5,553 bases of DNA. It comes from an uncultured Clostridia bacterium. Lineage in GTDB: Bacteria > Bacillota > Clostridia > Peptostreptococcales > Anaerovoracaceae. The notes under the pieces are model-generated. The model searched no databases and was not told the origin of the DNA. It saw only the letters and a list, made by a program, of their open reading frames with translations. The stretch covers positions 1 through 5,553 of the forward strand of contig CAKQOE010000067.1 of the NCBI GenBank assembly GCA_934255545.1. Reading direction: 5' to 3'. The stretch's first letter is position 1, and each line of letters begins with the position of its first letter. This document shows, one piece after another, positions 5,501-5,553 of the stretch. A program made the position numbers and the translations under genes.

Positions 5501-5553
5501 CAGGATGCTTATATTTTCGCAGTTCACGTCTATGCTCGACATCATAAGCGAAC
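2517..5553 (+). CDS. SWIM/SNF2-family DEAD-like helicase, 3' end outside window
   Basis: This is a Swi2/Snf2-type ATPase expected to translocate on DNA and remodel nucleic acid-protein complexes; the cellular role of these bacterial proteins is not well defined. 1012 complete codons are visible. In order they hold a SWIM-like zinc finger (89-112: C89, C91, C94, C110, then Tyr112 where His is usual), a basic charged stretch (about 140-165), and a bacterial SNF2-associated region (about 170-640). That region is interrupted by a Pro/Gly/Ala-rich linker (321-352). The SNF2 ATPase core starts near 685: Q689 of the Q motif, motif I DDMGLGKT (710-717), motif II DEAQ (809-812), motif III TGTP (837-840), PFILRR-LKKDV (892-902) and LPDK (906-909). 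The C-terminal RecA lobe begins near 996 with LIFSQF. Motifs V and VI lie beyond the edge. ATP-binding residues are intact, so it should be active. It is transcribed from its own promoter, separate from amt-glnK, and ATG 2502 is the alternative start. Confidence 0.93.
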   Translation, partial: MDIADKEKYQYYNIDRIRVLADISEISRRNGELLNKQKKVTLRRVAAGYMMYADDMVLEVEGTGSSDEMKHDFAVHIVFSKNRILNMKCSCPQCQRESAVQFYRGNIRNCAYSSALLDLTEKYLSEHNIGDATDRAGNRFLSSFKKERERNRRAKRMALMSGIDRQNEGIELVPRLIKNNFSLELGFRIGNSKKFLIKNFSDFCEHVRNGENAMYGSKTEISHDPDDFTPEAREWLRFIMRIVQEDQQQYERMQALSRGSLRKPKNSVLMLYGWRLDKFWNMINGRKVEFEDKDNVVKTRFDISFEEKDPEIILHITKRTDDPQPMSPSEQARGARVSAPGGPAADGTHSGTFDGIEVSAAIPYYWEGAESLYFMVNDAICRAGKDFSDGIRQLVEKTDDHEIYFSIGRNRLSEFYHDVLPELERYMTVVEADRKEIRDHVSPEVSFMFYLDSEGGALTCRAYASYGEQEFSVTDVMDDDVFIAPFRQRQREAEVTDVLMQLFPDYDSISDEFTCADDEDQMYYIVSEGVDILSEYGEVMSTSRFRNMNTARQMKVSVGVSVSQGLLNLEISTEDVSRDELLEILGDYKENKKFYRLKNGDFLDMQSESLVMLNELVQSMNVPLKELLKENIGIPVYRTLYLDALLDENKSVYADRDRNFRQLVRNFRTVGDADFDEPESLSNVMRGYQKDGFKWIKTLGEYGFGGILADDMGLGKTLQAVAVLLSDSCGGDAGTSLVVSPASLVYNWLEEINRYAPELKVLVVAGSQSERRDLIEKWSSYDVLVTSYDLLKRDISCYDGKKFSYEIIDEAQYIKNHTTAAAKAVKVIESTHKLALTGTPVENRLSELWSIFDFLMPGFLYSYDTFKKKFEVPIVKYGDEEAVRRLQQMVSPFILRRLKKDVLKDLPDKLEENRVVQFGEKQQRIYDAQIVHMQRLLAEQSSSEFGRNKIQILAELMKLRQICCDPSLCFNNYDGDSAKLESCMDLVESAIDGEHRMLIFSQFTSMLDIISE

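Noticed and set aside
2517..5553. Helicase as part of a phage-defence system such as DISARM
   Set aside because: No methylase, nuclease or other defence gene is in the window, and the SWIM/SNF2_assoc/SNF2 architecture is a common chromosomal one in Firmicutes. The downstream neighbour is unseen, so this is not excluded beyond the window.

Overview
The window looks like a chromosomal segment from a low-to-mid GC Firmicute, probably of the class Clostridia. The evidence is the canonical AGGAGG-type ribosome sites, extended -10 promoters, heavy use of ATA for Ile and AGA/AGG for Arg, and a SWIM/SNF2_assoc/SNF2 helicase of the architecture common in Firmicutes. The assignment is an inference from family resemblance and sequence style, not from a marker gene.

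Layout, all genes on the + strand. Positions 1-420 hold no confidently identified gene. Within them are a 48-codon open stretch ending at 148 that may be the tail of an upstream gene, several hairpins, a promoter-like region (about 198-225) full of overlapping dyads, and a very strong intrinsic terminator (239-287) between that promoter and the first gene. Positions 421-1662 encode a complete Amt-family ammonium channel with all the expected pore residues. A GC-rich 145-nt spacer with stable hairpins follows. Positions 1808-2176 encode a PII signal protein (GlnK) that lacks the modifiable Tyr51. A terminator at 2243-2292 closes this operon. An extended -10 promoter at 2414-2422 then starts a separate unit, a large SWIM/SNF2 helicase gene from 2517 (TTG, or ATG at 2502) that runs off the window's end.

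How the genes work together: amt-glnK is the classic ammonium uptake pair. Amt conducts ammonium through the membrane, and trimeric GlnK reads ATP/ADP and 2-oxoglutarate and plugs Amt when nitrogen is plentiful. The T-loop Arg47 that enters the pore is kept here while the uridylylation Tyr is gone, so control is probably by ligand binding alone. The terminator in the amt leader and the GlnR-like dyad at the promoter suggest that transcription is also regulated. The helicase is an independent unit with no visible link to nitrogen control and no defence-gene neighbours in view.

I found no clear new system. The points most worth a second look are the leader terminator and promoter dyads of amt, the unmodifiable GlnK, the structured amt-glnK spacer, and the SWIM finger in which the final His is replaced by Tyr.
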